From: Musa acuminata AAA Group
Lineage: Eukaryota > Streptophyta > Magnoliopsida > Zingiberales > Musaceae
Reading direction: 5' to 3'
DNA: 64,000 nt
Assembly: GCF_036884655.1 (NCBI RefSeq)
Contig: NC_088330.1
Coordinates: 34,143,001 to 34,207,000 of the forward strand
Positions within the stretch are counted from its first letter, which is position 1, and every line of letters starts with the position of its first letter. Under the pieces are notes generated by a model that saw only the letters and a list, made by a program, of their open reading frames with translations, made no database searches and had not been told where the DNA came from. Positions 52,840-64,000 of this stretch are shown here, one piece after another. Made by a program: the position numbers and the translations under genes.

Positions 52840-54072
52840 ATTTAGAATTATAAAATTTATATTAAAATTCTTATAATTATGAAAGTAAAATATTTAATTT
52901 TATTTATCTTAATATCGTTAGTCTTATGGATGCAAGATACATGATAACACATACAAAAATGGTACGAAAATGATGGACAAAAAAATAATTTCAACGTCCT
53001 AATTATGTTTTCAGTTATAGCAAATGACGACGATACTAGAGGCTATGGGTAGTTGTTATGGTTATGGTCGATGAGGATGATGTAGTGGTCGATGAGAATG
53101 ACGCAATGATTGACGAGAATGTTGGGGACTTTGTGACTTCTAACGAGGGATGGAGGAGAATGAGGAGGGAGAGCAGTGACCAAAGGTTAAGCAAAGGGAG
53201 AGAAGGAAGAGGATGATGCAGATGCCGGCGCTCTGCATCTATATCGACTTCGCTCGGCAACCACTTCGACACCAACATAAATGCAGAGCGACAAAAGGGC
53301 CACTTAATATTTGCATCGGCGCCAACACAAATGCAAAGTGTCGTTCAATATCTGTATCGGCATTGATAATGATGCGGGGAAGGACGACATCACTCTGCAT
53401 TTACGTTGGCATTAATAATAATGCGAGGAAGGGCGATGCTCATCCTTCTTCTCCCATTCCCTGATCCCTTATCCTTCTTCCCTCTTTTGCCGCTCGACAT
53501 GCACAAGAGGGAAAGAAGAATGGGTGATGCTCGACATCCCCACATCGTTCTATATCATTCATCCTTCTTCTACTCTTGCACATATCTAGCGATGAAGGAG
53601 GAAGAAGGATGAGAAATGAGGAAGAGGAGGGAGAAAGATGAGCACTATCGTTTCTTGCATTGTTGTCAATGTCGACGCAGATGTAGAGCATCGACATATG
53701 CGTCATCCTCTTTCTTCTTTCCCTTTGCCTCACCTCTCATTGGCGGTCTCTCTCCTCACAAGAAGCCGCAAAGTTCCCAACGTTCTTATCAACCACTGTG
53801 TCGTTCTCGCCGACCACAACCATAATAGCTACATGCGATCCCCAATAGTGCCATCATCCACTACCATCGAAAATGTAATTGGTACATTGAAATTATCTTT
53901 TTGTCTATTATTTTCATATCATTTCTGCACGTGTTACAACGTGTTGTATCTTCCGTTGATAAAACTGACGATATTATGGTAAATATAATTAAATATTTTA
54001 TTTTCATAATTATAAAAATTTTAATATTAATTTTTTTTAAATGTAAGGACTGGGATTAATATGTAATTAACC
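52840..54072. mobile_element. Foldback-type element with long inverted arms
   Basis: The left arm (about 52853-53260) and the right arm (about 53640-54040, reverse complement) match along their length with moderate divergence. Examples are TAATTATGAAAGTAAAATAT against TAATTATGAAAATAAAATAT, GACTTTGTGACTTCTAACGA against AACTTTGCGGCTTCTTGTGA, and GAGGATGATGCAGATGCCGG against GAGGATGACGCATATGTCGA. The core (53260-53640) contains subrepeats of about 45-55 bp built on GCAT-TA-GTYGGCATT-ATAATGC and a second inner inverted repeat around CATGCACAAGAGGGAAAGAA. The right end has the outer tip ATGTAATTAACC; the left tip is eroded or missing. No transposase is present. Frames in the arms mirror each other and are not genes. 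Confidence 0.8.
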
Positions 54073-57000
54073 TTAATTGAGGCCTAGTCTCTTGGACGCA
54101 TGATCTTACATAATTATTCTAAAGATTTATTATAATTTCGACTCAATGATCGTCTCAACATGCTATAGAAAGTCCTCTTAATCCCCGTATTAACTTAAGC
54201 ATCAGCGAGACTTATGCTAGTGATGTAATTTTACAGGATCATCCATCGAATCTCAGCTTCCGACACCTCTATCTGTGACAAACGTGGAAAGTGGAACCAG
54301 TCGGATCCAAACCTCGTCCACTTGTTGGACGACCTAAGTCTACTTGAACAAATACTAACTTGTGGTTAAGCAGGGGTTTACACGACTATATACTTTTTTA
54401 AGTATTTTGCATCTCTGATTGAGACACCCACCTTAGGCTCTACTATGAAATAGTTTTGCGTATGATCGAAGCTGGATGAGTGAGGAATTTCCAATGGCGA
54501 CTAAACGAGTTGGGATAAACGTACCGATAGTTGTTGTCACATTTTCCAGCTCCGAACCCATTCCAAAGTTCGCCGTCGCGCTGCGTTTCGTTTAGCCGCC
54601 CTGTAAAAATTTCAAGACTTTCTTCTCAGCTTGGAAAGTTACGACTTGAGCACGAGCAAATAATTGGTTAATTCATTTTGGGAAATAATCTACCAAAACA
54701 CTGCATCTTGAAAGAGTTTGGCGAAAAGATTGGAGTTGATTTGATGAATACACAAACATACAGTCCATTGGAGAGGAATTATCATATGGATTCTTTCTTG
54801 CTTAATCAAGCATTCATGAGTGAATATAGTAAGGAAAGAAAGACACGTTTGCAAAAAGCAAAAAAAATAATGTATGAATAATTGAATAAACTATAATCCA
54901 TTCACATGCAAAAACCACACATTTGCTTTATTATTTCTGTTAAATAAATGTGGAGATGATTACAAACCATGCGTCAAAGAAGCAGCCAAGAGGATAAAAC
55001 TTCTGCCACAACCCAAAAGAGAATCCACCATGGAGTTGGTTGCAATCGCCCCTGCAAATATGCCATACATGTGCATTTTTAGGCATTAAAAGGTGTCGAA
55101 GTTTCCAAGTGCAGCAATGTTCAGAGGGCAACTGATCAAAACATTCATCAAATGCTCTAGATATTCTTGTAAAAAAAATAATCTCAAGATTGAGATAGTG
55201 CGCCATCGACCATTTGTTGTCTCATGGAGAAATTACAAAGACCAACGACCGGGAATCCTTTCTAAAAGAAAAGGAGAGAAGGAAGGGCTGCCAGGGCATA
55301 ACTTTATAACCTGTAATTTCCCCAGATATTTGACCGAATTGTTGGATGTGATGACAGAAGACCCATGATCGATGACATTTCCAAGCTACCGCCGGCTAAC
55401 ATTGAATTGTGCGCTCGAGGGAAGATGCTAACTCCAGTGCCTTGATGGGAAAAAATCCAGCTTGTGCTGTAACCAAAGGAAAATGCTGAGGCAACAAATG
55501 CTCAAGGCTGACACCACAGACGCTAGTTAAGAGAAAGGATCTATAGCTAGGAGATATTAAATGAATGCCGAAATGCGCCTCTGACCAGTTTCATTCAACA
55601 AGGGATATAAAGACACAGCAGGTAGTTCATAGTTGTACCTGAAAGAAAAATAATGAATCAAGCAAAAATCATCTAAACAAACTTCACATCTTGTTGTGTC
55701 AATCAGTTGTGAGAAAGAAATCATATGGCATGAGCAGAAAACCTATTCCTGAGACATAGCCTTGAAAGAAACCAATCTTATTTCTTTGATTCTCTTTTCC
55801 TCTTATGAATCAACATGTTAACATATTATGATCCAATATTTAGTTCCTGGGAGAGACACAGCACCTTGAGGTATGTTTTTCCATGTTTCTACTCAGAATT
55901 GGTCCAAGGGCTCTTGAGGTATGTTTGACTGCCTGCTGCATGTATACATGAATATAATCATTTTACTAGCACTGTCATCTTCTGCTGCCAATGTGTTTTT
56001 CTTTGGCAACTTGAATAGATGCTAGCTAGTAGGAATTTGATTATCATTTTTGGTTTGGTAGTTCACAGCATGAGCAAAAAGACTCCAGTACACAATGATG
56101 ATTTATGTAATGTGCCACTTCCAAAGAAATCACAACATAATTCTTTGTGGATTTCAAGTTCTACTTCAGTGACCAACTAATTGATAGATGGCACTAAAAA
56201 TTTTATATACGTTCATTATGATGATGAAATTCGACGAATGTTCAACATATTCTGCATATTTCATGTTCCAGTAGTGATAGTTGTATGTTATCCACCATGT
56301 TCCTCGACCTTTCCAGCTGCCTCTTTTTTTTTCTTTTCTTTTCTTTGATTTTTGATGTTATAGTAGGAATCTAGATTCATTGTTCCTAAAGTTCCTTTAC
56401 AAGCATTCCACAGTGTATTCAAAGTAAATGCAGGATGGTGATTTAAGGTTTTCTGTGATTATTTCTCCCCTATTATACGTTTCTATTTCTGTTTCTTGAC
56501 TTTGATCCAAATCCTGTATTTCTCTTCACAAGATACTTTTGGTGCTTCATATAATCTCTTTTTTATGTCTCTTTGTATGCATATGCTGATCTAATGGTTC
56601 TTCAACAAATGGTTATTGTATTATATATTTACATTTCATCAGGTATAAATGCCTGAAATCATCAGAGTTTGTTGATAAATCACTTGTTATATGAATAGCT
56701 TCTCTACCCTTCAGTCTAATTTATTATGTTTGACTTTACTCCATAACAACTCTATTTCAACAATTAGTCTAAACCACTTACTGGGTTACTAAATAGCTAT
56801 CAGCTATAAGTTCTACTTCTTGCTTCCGTCAGCTTTGGTCACTGATACATTTTCTTTTAACATGTATGTTATCTCAAACATGTCAGACCAAAGGTGACAC
56901 ATAGTTGTGCTTCCTTCAGTGAAGCACTTATCTTTTAACTCAAAATTTGAAATCAAATTTAACTATGCTAGAATTTCCAACCAATAATCATCAGCCTCAC

Positions 57001-58155
57001 CCAGCATGTCACATTGCCATGATAATAATAGATAGTGAAGTTGCCTAACCTTATAATATATGAATGAAATATGAGAACAGCATTTGGAATTTCTCAACCC
57101 AAAAGATTCAAGTTAAGCTACACAAAACAAGTCCTTAAGAGAAACTTATTAGTTTTGAGGACCTCACTAGAATAGGTCCATGAGTTCTAAAATCAACTAG
57201 CTTATTGCCAATTACTGACGTATGAATTTTTCCATGATTGGATTCTGTTGGAAGCAACGTCATCAGATAAAATCAAACCATTGTAACCTTTTCTATAGTT
57301 CTTCTCTGAGCATCCACTGAATTTTACCTAAGCATGCATTCATAATACCTCAATCAGCACTATCCTTTAATTTAAATATTAGTAACCATGTTATTCTATT
57401 TTTTAGTAAGATTTTAAAAAAAATCCACGTCAATATCTTAGTTAATATTGTACTAGTATACAGTTACGTCGAGTCAGGCAGTCTGTTGATAAGAACAGGT
57501 CCAAGAACTCTAGGCAACGGGCAAGAAGAGGGACACAGACACAATCCATGTTATTAGCAGGTCAGTCCAACTTGATCTTGGGTTGAGCATAGATATAAAA
57601 GTGGCCCACAAGGTGACAACAATGGACAAAACAATTAAAATAGAGCACCAACATAACTAGTTAAATTCACATGAAAATTTGCACAGGCTCAAGTTACAAA
57701 AAATTAATGAGTAATTTAAAAGGTTTACGAATATGTTCAAAAGTGGAGGAAATAAGTTTAAAAAAATGCTACAAAAAAAATAAAAACAAAAGATTGAGAG
57801 AAACCATATAGGAATAGAAAAAAACAGATAAACCAATAAAGCTAAAGTAACAACTTCACTAGATATATTGAAATGACCAAGTTCGAACAAATGCTAGCTA
57901 AAAGAACATATAAAAAAAGATCCTAGCAATCATACACATCCTTAACCAAGTACATAAACAAATGAGATTGCATCTTTGAAGCAAAAGCACCTCTGACATC
58001 ATTTTTTCCAACACAATTGTTATTCAAATATCTATATTTTAAGTTCACCTAGTTGCCAAAAAAATTGAGCAAAATGCTCAGAAGTAAGATATAACATGAT
58101 AAACTCAACTACGGCAAAAAGGACATGTAGCATATAACAAAGTACCTGTTTGCAA
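54073..58155. other. Gene-poor region with orphan coding-like scraps
   Basis: Two segments read like protein. Plus 54678-54881 starts at TTG, has no ATG at its start and contains LERNYHMDSFLLNQAFMSEY. Minus 54940-55206 starts at ATG and contains CFDQLPSEHCCTWKLRHLL. Neither has a recognised family, and both may be decayed gene or transposon pieces. From 55370 to 58155 I see AT-rich DNA with no gene; the last few hundred bases are probably 3' UTR of the coatomer gene. Confidence 0.35.
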
Positions 58156-61100
58156 TTATCTCGCCTGGGTAGGAGAACAAAGTAGACCCGAGGCGTCTGA
58201 TCCCACCACTGCAAGCTCACAAACAGAACAAAGCTGCCCCTCAATGGCAGGCACAAACCTAGCCCCACAATAAGGGCAGGAAACATCCTTCTGCCCACGA
58301 TAGATTGGAACAAAAGTTGCCCCACAAACCACAAAAGGATTCCTGTAATCATAATTGAGTTGATTAGCATCATTTTTATCACCAGCATGTTGCAGCACCT
58401 GCCTAGCTTTCTTTGCTTGGATTTCAGTTGGTCTATTCTCCAGGAGCATCCTGGCAAAGTTAGCTGCTGTTGCATAGTTCCCTCCTTTATAGCAGATAGT
58501 CATAGCATTAGTGAGGACGAGCCTCATATGAATCTTCTGAAGCTTACAGTTGGTGAAATAAGCTGCCAGCTCCTGCTGTTGAACCGAATTGACCTTGATT
58601 TCCTTTCTTTGAACCTCCATTTTCAAGCCCAGAACATACTCTCTAGCAATCTCAATCAACTCCTTCACTTCATCAACTTCCCTCCTTGACTCCACTACAA
58701 TAAGTGGGATAGTGTGCAAGATGTTGAGAAATTGTCGTAAAGCCTCTGGAAACTTTCCATCTGTAGTGGCTCGATAAGCTGCCTTTAGCTTCTCATCCAT
58801 CTGCGAAAACTTGAATACAAGTGCTGGTGGGCCCCTCACATTAGGACTGTCAGACTCACTCCAACCCTTCTCAACAGCAGTTGATATGGCTGGGGTAGTA
58901 GCAAAGGCATGCATATAGGTATGACTGCCCACAAAAACATCCATGAACAATGGCTTCATAGGTGCGAAATTCCTTATACCCAATTGCCGGCTGAGCAAGC
59001 GCATGGCAGTATCAAAATTTCCAGCTGCCACATGCTCTCCTGCAAGAGATGACTTCTGAATCCAGATTTGACTAACAGGAATGCCAGGTGTAGGGGCAAC
59101 AAATAGTGAAGAACGAGCATTTCCAGCAGCTTTTGGCGTATCTGCATCTGGTGGTAATTCCAAATCCTCAAGGTCCCATCCTCCCTCCTCATTATCTTCA
59201 TTTGCTACCCCCTCTTCAAGTTCAGCAACTACATCATCAGCATTCTGCATCACGGCCTCCATGTCAACAATGTCCAATTCTTCATCACCCCAATCAGCAC
59301 CAGTCGCTTCCTCCTCTTCCTCGTTCCCTGCCCTCACAGTGTCCAGCCCATTGTCAAATATACCTCTCATGACCCTTAATAATGGCCAATCCCCACAGCA
59401 CATAAGTGATGCAGGTGGCATCAGAAGAGAGCGCACTTTTCCTTCAGGTAAAGAGGGAACATTTTCTCCCAGTTCAGCAGAAAGCCTGTCAGCAACTTCC
59501 TTTAGTCCATGAGTGACAGCTGTAACATATGCAAGAGGCAAATGACCAGAATTTTCCAAAATATTAACACGTTCCTGAACGTCACCAAGATACATAGCAT
59601 TATGAAACTGACCCATAACATCATTCTTCATTTCAGCTATTTTCAGCATTTTGGACAGCTTCTCCATGTTACCTGTTACAAGATAAAGAAAAGATAGCCT
59701 CTCAAAGTTCTTTGTCCTCTGATATGCATATTCCACTATACTAGTGTTTCCTTGCCGAAGGGCTTCAATACCCAACCTGTACCAATGATCCTTATCATCA
59801 ATCTCTTTTGCTGCAGCAACAGCTATCTGAATGTTACCGCTCTCTAGAGCCAAGTTGAATCTAGTCTTTTCATCTTTTACAAAATGGAGAGCTACTTCAG
59901 GAAAACCTTTCTGTTGTAGATATGAGATGACAGCCTGTCCACATAGTTGTGAGTTCCTGATCATACTCATCACATGATCATATCTTTTCCGAAACAGGGA
60001 TAGCTTAAAGATGTATTCTGTTGAATCAATCGATATCACACGATTCTTCCCATCACGATCCAGGCAATAGATATTGCTTCCAGAAACCTTGGTTATGTAA
60101 ATCAGAACATCAAGAGTTTTTATAATACCACTGTCCCCATTAGGAAGGCAATACTTGATATGATTTAGTGTAGTATATATGAAGACACCATTGTCATCCC
60201 AGGCACCGCTTTTCACACGGATTGTCTCGTGCAATGTGTAACGGTGCACAAGTTTCTTATTAGCAATCACTATAGCATGTTTAGCCAGCAAAGCAACAGA
60301 TTCCATGTCACTTGACCAGACAATGTATTTGATAGATGGGGTTTGAAGTTCTCCAAGAACAATCCGCTGTTGGAGATCAAAAATGGCCACCCTGTCCTCA
60401 GCCCTGCACAACAAGTTACCGGTGCCAGCATAAAATATTGCATCCGTACCAACTGGAAGAGGACTCTTCTTTACAATCTCATTTTTAAGGTTCTTAACTA
60501 TGGCCTGGTTGTTACTCTTGTCAAGAACAGCAAATCTATTACGAGCTACAAAAACAGCTGATGCTCCAGCTCCCTTCCTTGCATCCTGCATATAGTCACC
60601 CCTTCCAGAAGTGTCCTTAGGAACAATATAAAGCTCGTAAGAACCCCCATCCGCATCAGAACAGATCAAGACAGCATTCTCTGTGGGACTAAAAGACAGC
60701 GTTCTAGGTCCCTGATTCAAGCTGACAGAACCAGGTCTCCTTATCGGAACCACCTGACTATCCTTCTGGGATGAGAACTCATAGAATCGCAGGAATCGAT
60801 CTTTCACATAGTATAGAGCATCTCCACTAACAGAGAAAGCAGGGCGTTCCCTCTCCAATTTGAAAACAATCATGCCACTATCATGACCAGCTGCAAGAAG
60901 GTTCATTTCTGGATGTGCAGCAAGAATCCAGAAACGGTCATGTTCCCGGCGGAATGTCTGAATACCTGTCCGCTTAGTAGCATCCCATATGCGAATGCTT
61001 TTGTCTTCTGAGTTGGATACAATGATGTCCTGCTTTGCATGGAACATTACACAAGAGACGTTATTCATGTGGCCTCTCAATGTGTCGACCTCCCAAGCTT

Positions 61101-62423
61101 TGGAATCTGCTCCAATATGACATACATTTAATGACCTGCTTCTATATCAATATTTTCCTCCTTTAACTGATAACTCATCAAGGAATTAAATATATCGAAG
61201 CATTACCATAGTTATCACATTTAAAATCGTAAAATACAAAAGCACAAAAAGAACATTTTAGTTAGATCAGATTCTGTGAATTGTAATATCTAGGCTTTCA
61301 TTTTTCTTGAGATTAAAAAATAGTAGTTTTATAATTCTAGATAAGAACGTGAGGATGCCAAAAAGAGAGATATTTTCATATTACCATTCATTCTCCACAA
61401 TTTCACTTGCCGATCATCTGCTCCAGATACAATAAGAGGCAGGGTTGGATGGAAAGATGCCCAATTGACTCCACGATCATGACCTTCCAAGACATATTTG
61501 ACAACAGCATCGGTACCCCCAAACAAATCAGTGTTCATCTGGCTCAGACGCAGGATATCTTCAGCTGGAGAAACTCTTTTCCTCAGTGCACTAATATCCC
61601 AAACACGGACCGTCTGATCCAGAGATGCAGATACAACCAGGTCCTCCTTTGGATGGAATAAGGCGCACATGACATAGTGGTTGTGCCCGGTCAACACGGA
61701 AATGCAGGTACGAGATTGCCAGTTCCAGATCCTAATAGTTTGGTCATCGCTTGCACTGACAATCCATGGGTGCTCGTCATGGAATTGAACAGTGCGGATG
61801 TAGTCAAGATGCCCAAGAAGGGTGAACAGGCACCGGTGAGTCTTATAATTCCAGACCTTAATCTTGTAGTCGTCTCCTGCAATTATGACATTGCAATCAG
61901 AAAGAAACACACCAACAAATTAGGCCCTTTGAAATATATTCATAAGAAAGATATCCCAAACAAGAGATCCACGACAATTTGAAATAGTCAACCCAGAAGC
62001 AAGAGCAAACAAAGATCAGATTCCAATCTTAAGCGAAAACAAGATTAGAATTTTGAATCAAATCAACCAGATCCGGTGTCCCCAAGAAAATCAAGTTGCA
62101 ATTTTTTCAAGGACGACGGAGATCTAACGTCAGATTTAACGAGCGACACACGATGCAACTTAAGCAAATCAAGATCAAACAAAAGACTGGGCATTAAGAA
62201 CAATAAATCGATCACCTCCGGAGACGAAAAGGGGCTGTGACTTGTGGAAGTGGACGCCGCGGACGGGGCCATCGTGCTCGTCAAAGCGGTCGATGAGGGT
62301 GCCCATCCGGTAGTCCCATAGCTGGATGACGCCGCTGTGGAGGCTGGCGAGGATCCAAGGCCGCTTGCTGTGGAAGCTCAGGCCCTTCACCCGGTTGCTC
62401 TTCGTCTCGAACTTGGTCAGCAT
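58156..62423 (-). CDS. COPA: Coatomer subunit alpha (alpha-COP, 1216 aa)
   Basis: Three coding exons read leftward: 62216-62423, 61385-61876 and 58156-61106. They are GT-AG and in frame, giving exactly 1216 codons and a stop, the usual plant alpha-COP length. Alpha-COP is a subunit of the COPI coat that retrieves KKXX-tagged membrane proteins from Golgi to ER. Residues 1 to about 320 form WD40 repeats, visible as [46 protein letters not shown] and [11 protein letters not shown]. The second propeller and alpha-solenoid (coatomer WD-associated region) follow, then an acidic linker at about 830-900 ([20 protein letters not shown]) and the C-terminal domain that binds epsilon-COP. It ends with [10 protein letters not shown], a CSVC pair and [11 protein letters not shown]. 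The start is [12 protein letters not shown] at 62423; the frame is open upstream, but this is the conserved family N-terminus. Confidence 0.97.
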
Positions 62424-62720
62424 CGCCGCCACGCGCGCGCCTGCGAGATCGAAACCGACGCAAAACAAACCTATATCAGAGGGGAAGGGAGCGGGGGGTA
62501 AGTCAGCGGAAATTAGGGCTATGGCTGGGATCTGACCTCGGATCTGAGGAAAGGGCCTCCGACCTGGGGATATCAGATCTGGATCTCGAGCGACTAGATC
62601 GAGAGAAGTGGAGATCGCCGCCGAGGGAGAGAAGATGGGGGTAGGGGAGACGGAGAAGACCGAGAGATGTCCGACGGGGGGGTCGCGCGACGACACGAGG
62701 TAATCTGTTCTTCGCCCGTT
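62424..62720 (-). promoter_or_regulatory. 5' UTR, probable UTR intron and proximal promoter of alpha-COP
   Basis: An acceptor-like CGATCTCGCAG ends at 62441, 17 bases before the ATG. A donor-like GAG/GTCAGA lies at 62537-62531. Together they suggest a leader intron of about 96 bases. The region is GC-rich and has no obvious TATA box. Confidence 0.4.
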
Positions 62721-62852
62721 ACACTTCACTTTACCACGTTTTCTCTCTGTCTTATACTCGGGGTTTTTATTGCGGTATTTTTACATATATTTCCTTTCAA
62801 AGTTATCGAATATCATATTTACCCTTATCTTTCAAAGAAAAAAGTTTCAGAG

Positions 62853-64000
62853 AATATTAATATCATTTATAACTTTAATAATTTTTAAAGAATAATTAAT
62901 TTAAATTGAACCGAAAAATCATACCAAATAAAAATCAAATATAAATAAAACTGGTTTAAAATCGATTCGATTGGAACCAGTTTCATCATTAGTTTGATTT
63001 TGAAGACAATTAATGATTCTAGATATGAGATACTCTTCTTTGATTTGATTAATTGGCTCGAATCTAATCAAATCAATTTTAATTTGAAAGATTACTTCGA
63101 TTGAATTCACTGCCTAAGCTTTTAACGGGTTCAAATTAATTAATCATATTATATAAATAATATGAGTTTAATGTTATAAATACTTTCATGCCGTCCAATC
63201 AGATCAATATTTCGATTTAATTCACTGAACTGAATCAATTCATTTAAAAAAATATATATATATATATATTTAGATTTACTTAAATTTATAAATTGGTTAC
63301 TCGAATCAGATTAACTAATTTTGAATCAATTTAATTATCTATATCCCGAATTGATTCCGACTATTTTACTTTAATCAAATTGAAAAAAAATAATTTAATT
63401 TGATTCGAATGTGTTTGTAAATTTCAAAGGTCGCTTTTATTTGAGGGATATAAATTTTGAATGAATATTAATATCATTTATAGTTTTAATAAATTTTAAA
63501 TAATAGTTAGCTGATGGAGGATAACCCATTAGGTGTTAAATTGAATCGAAAAAGAGATACAAAATCAATTCGATCAGAATTAAACGATTGGGATAGTCGG
63601 TTGAAATCGATTTTAATTTGAAATATATCAACATAATTGAATTTCACTATCGTATATCTTTAATTGATTCAAACCAATTAATCAAATCGAGCCAAATGCT
63701 TAGTTTTATAAATATTATCGTGTCATCTAATTTGATTGAGATTTTGATTTGACTTAATTGAATTGAACTGGTTCATTCCAATAATATATATTTTTAAATT
63801 ATTCAAAATTATAAATTAATTAATCAATTATGATCAAGATTTTAATTTGACTTAATTAAATTAAACAGGATCATTCAAAATAATATATATATATATTTTT
63901 TTAAAATTATTTAAAATAATAAATTAATTAACTAATTAATTGAATCGAATTAATTGATTCTGAATTAGGCATATTCCAATCAATTCTAATTTAAAATACA
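62853..64000. repeat. Diverged direct repeat, spacing about 608 bp
   Basis: GAATATTAATATCATTTATA begins at 62853 and again at 63461. Downstream order is shared in both copies: AATTTTTAAA or TTTTAAAT, TTGAACCGAAAAA or TTGAATCGAAAAA, GATTTTAATTTGAAA, AATTAATCA, ATCAGATCAATATTTCGATTT or TTGATTGAGATTTTGATTT, and a TA run. Both copies are AT-rich and non-coding. The second runs off the window and itself contains a smaller internal repeat (GATTTTGATTTGACTTAATT at about 63750 and a related form at 63838). Confidence 0.6.

Noticed and set aside
53036..53982. Leu/Ser-rich frames on both strands
   Set aside because: They mirror each other because they lie in the inverted arms of the foldback element.
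58974..59512. Ser-rich and His/Pro-rich frames on the plus strand
   Set aside because: They are antisense to the acidic linker and neighbouring part of alpha-COP.
62424..62729. N-terminal extension of alpha-COP
   Set aside because: The frame is open upstream, but the family begins at [12 protein letters not shown] and a leader intron probably interrupts the extension.
1..64000. tRNA, rRNA, CRISPR or prokaryotic system
   Set aside because: I saw no tRNA cloverleaf with both promoter boxes, no rRNA signatures and no regular repeat-spacer array. A tRNA scan was not possible, so a missed tRNA remains conceivable.

Overview
This is eukaryotic nuclear DNA from a flowering plant. The genes are split by GT-AG introns, the intergenic DNA is AT-rich, coding exons begin in GC-rich islands, and transposon debris is common. 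The GC3-rich first exons and several dispersed repeats look monocot, and some repeats resemble ones I recall from the banana family (Musaceae). That species-level guess is weak. There are no prokaryotic operons, CRISPR arrays or viral genomes.

Layout. 1-6758 (-): 5' part of a RIN2/RIN3-type membrane RING E3 ubiquitin ligase; its 3' exons lie beyond base 1. 8211-14471 (+): an old, broken Ty3/Gypsy LTR retrotransposon with both LTRs, primer site and polypurine tract. 14472-18500: AT-rich DNA, then a GC-rich island with an unrecognised 108-codon ORF (18590-18916). 20766-21640: a degraded repeat that abuts a beta-expansin pseudogene (21634-22258, -). 23835-24167: a palindromic MITE. 25575-34987 (+): a complete nine-exon plant O-fucosyltransferase-like gene (530 aa). 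36319-39767 (-): a small, poorly resolved gene. 41113-46225 (-): complete eight-exon formyltetrahydrofolate deformylase (purU, 308 aa), head-to-head with a two-exon gene for a 52-residue membrane micropeptide (46789-47082, +). 47083-52840: mostly non-coding with repeat traces. 52840-54072: a foldback element with arms of about 400 bp. 58156-62423 (-): complete coatomer subunit alpha (1216 aa). 62853-64000: a diverged direct repeat of about 608 bp spacing.

The intact genes are housekeeping functions (COPI vesicle coat, one-carbon metabolism, fucosyl transfer, ubiquitin ligation). They do not form one pathway; their closeness is ordinary plant synteny. For the main genes I joined exons by hand. 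Frame is kept across every junction and the lengths fit the families as I know them, which is the main support for the models. I found no convincing new molecular system. The most unusual items are the foldback element and its smaller relative, the micropeptide/purU divergent promoter, a coding-like segment in a purU intron, and a few orphan coding-like segments.
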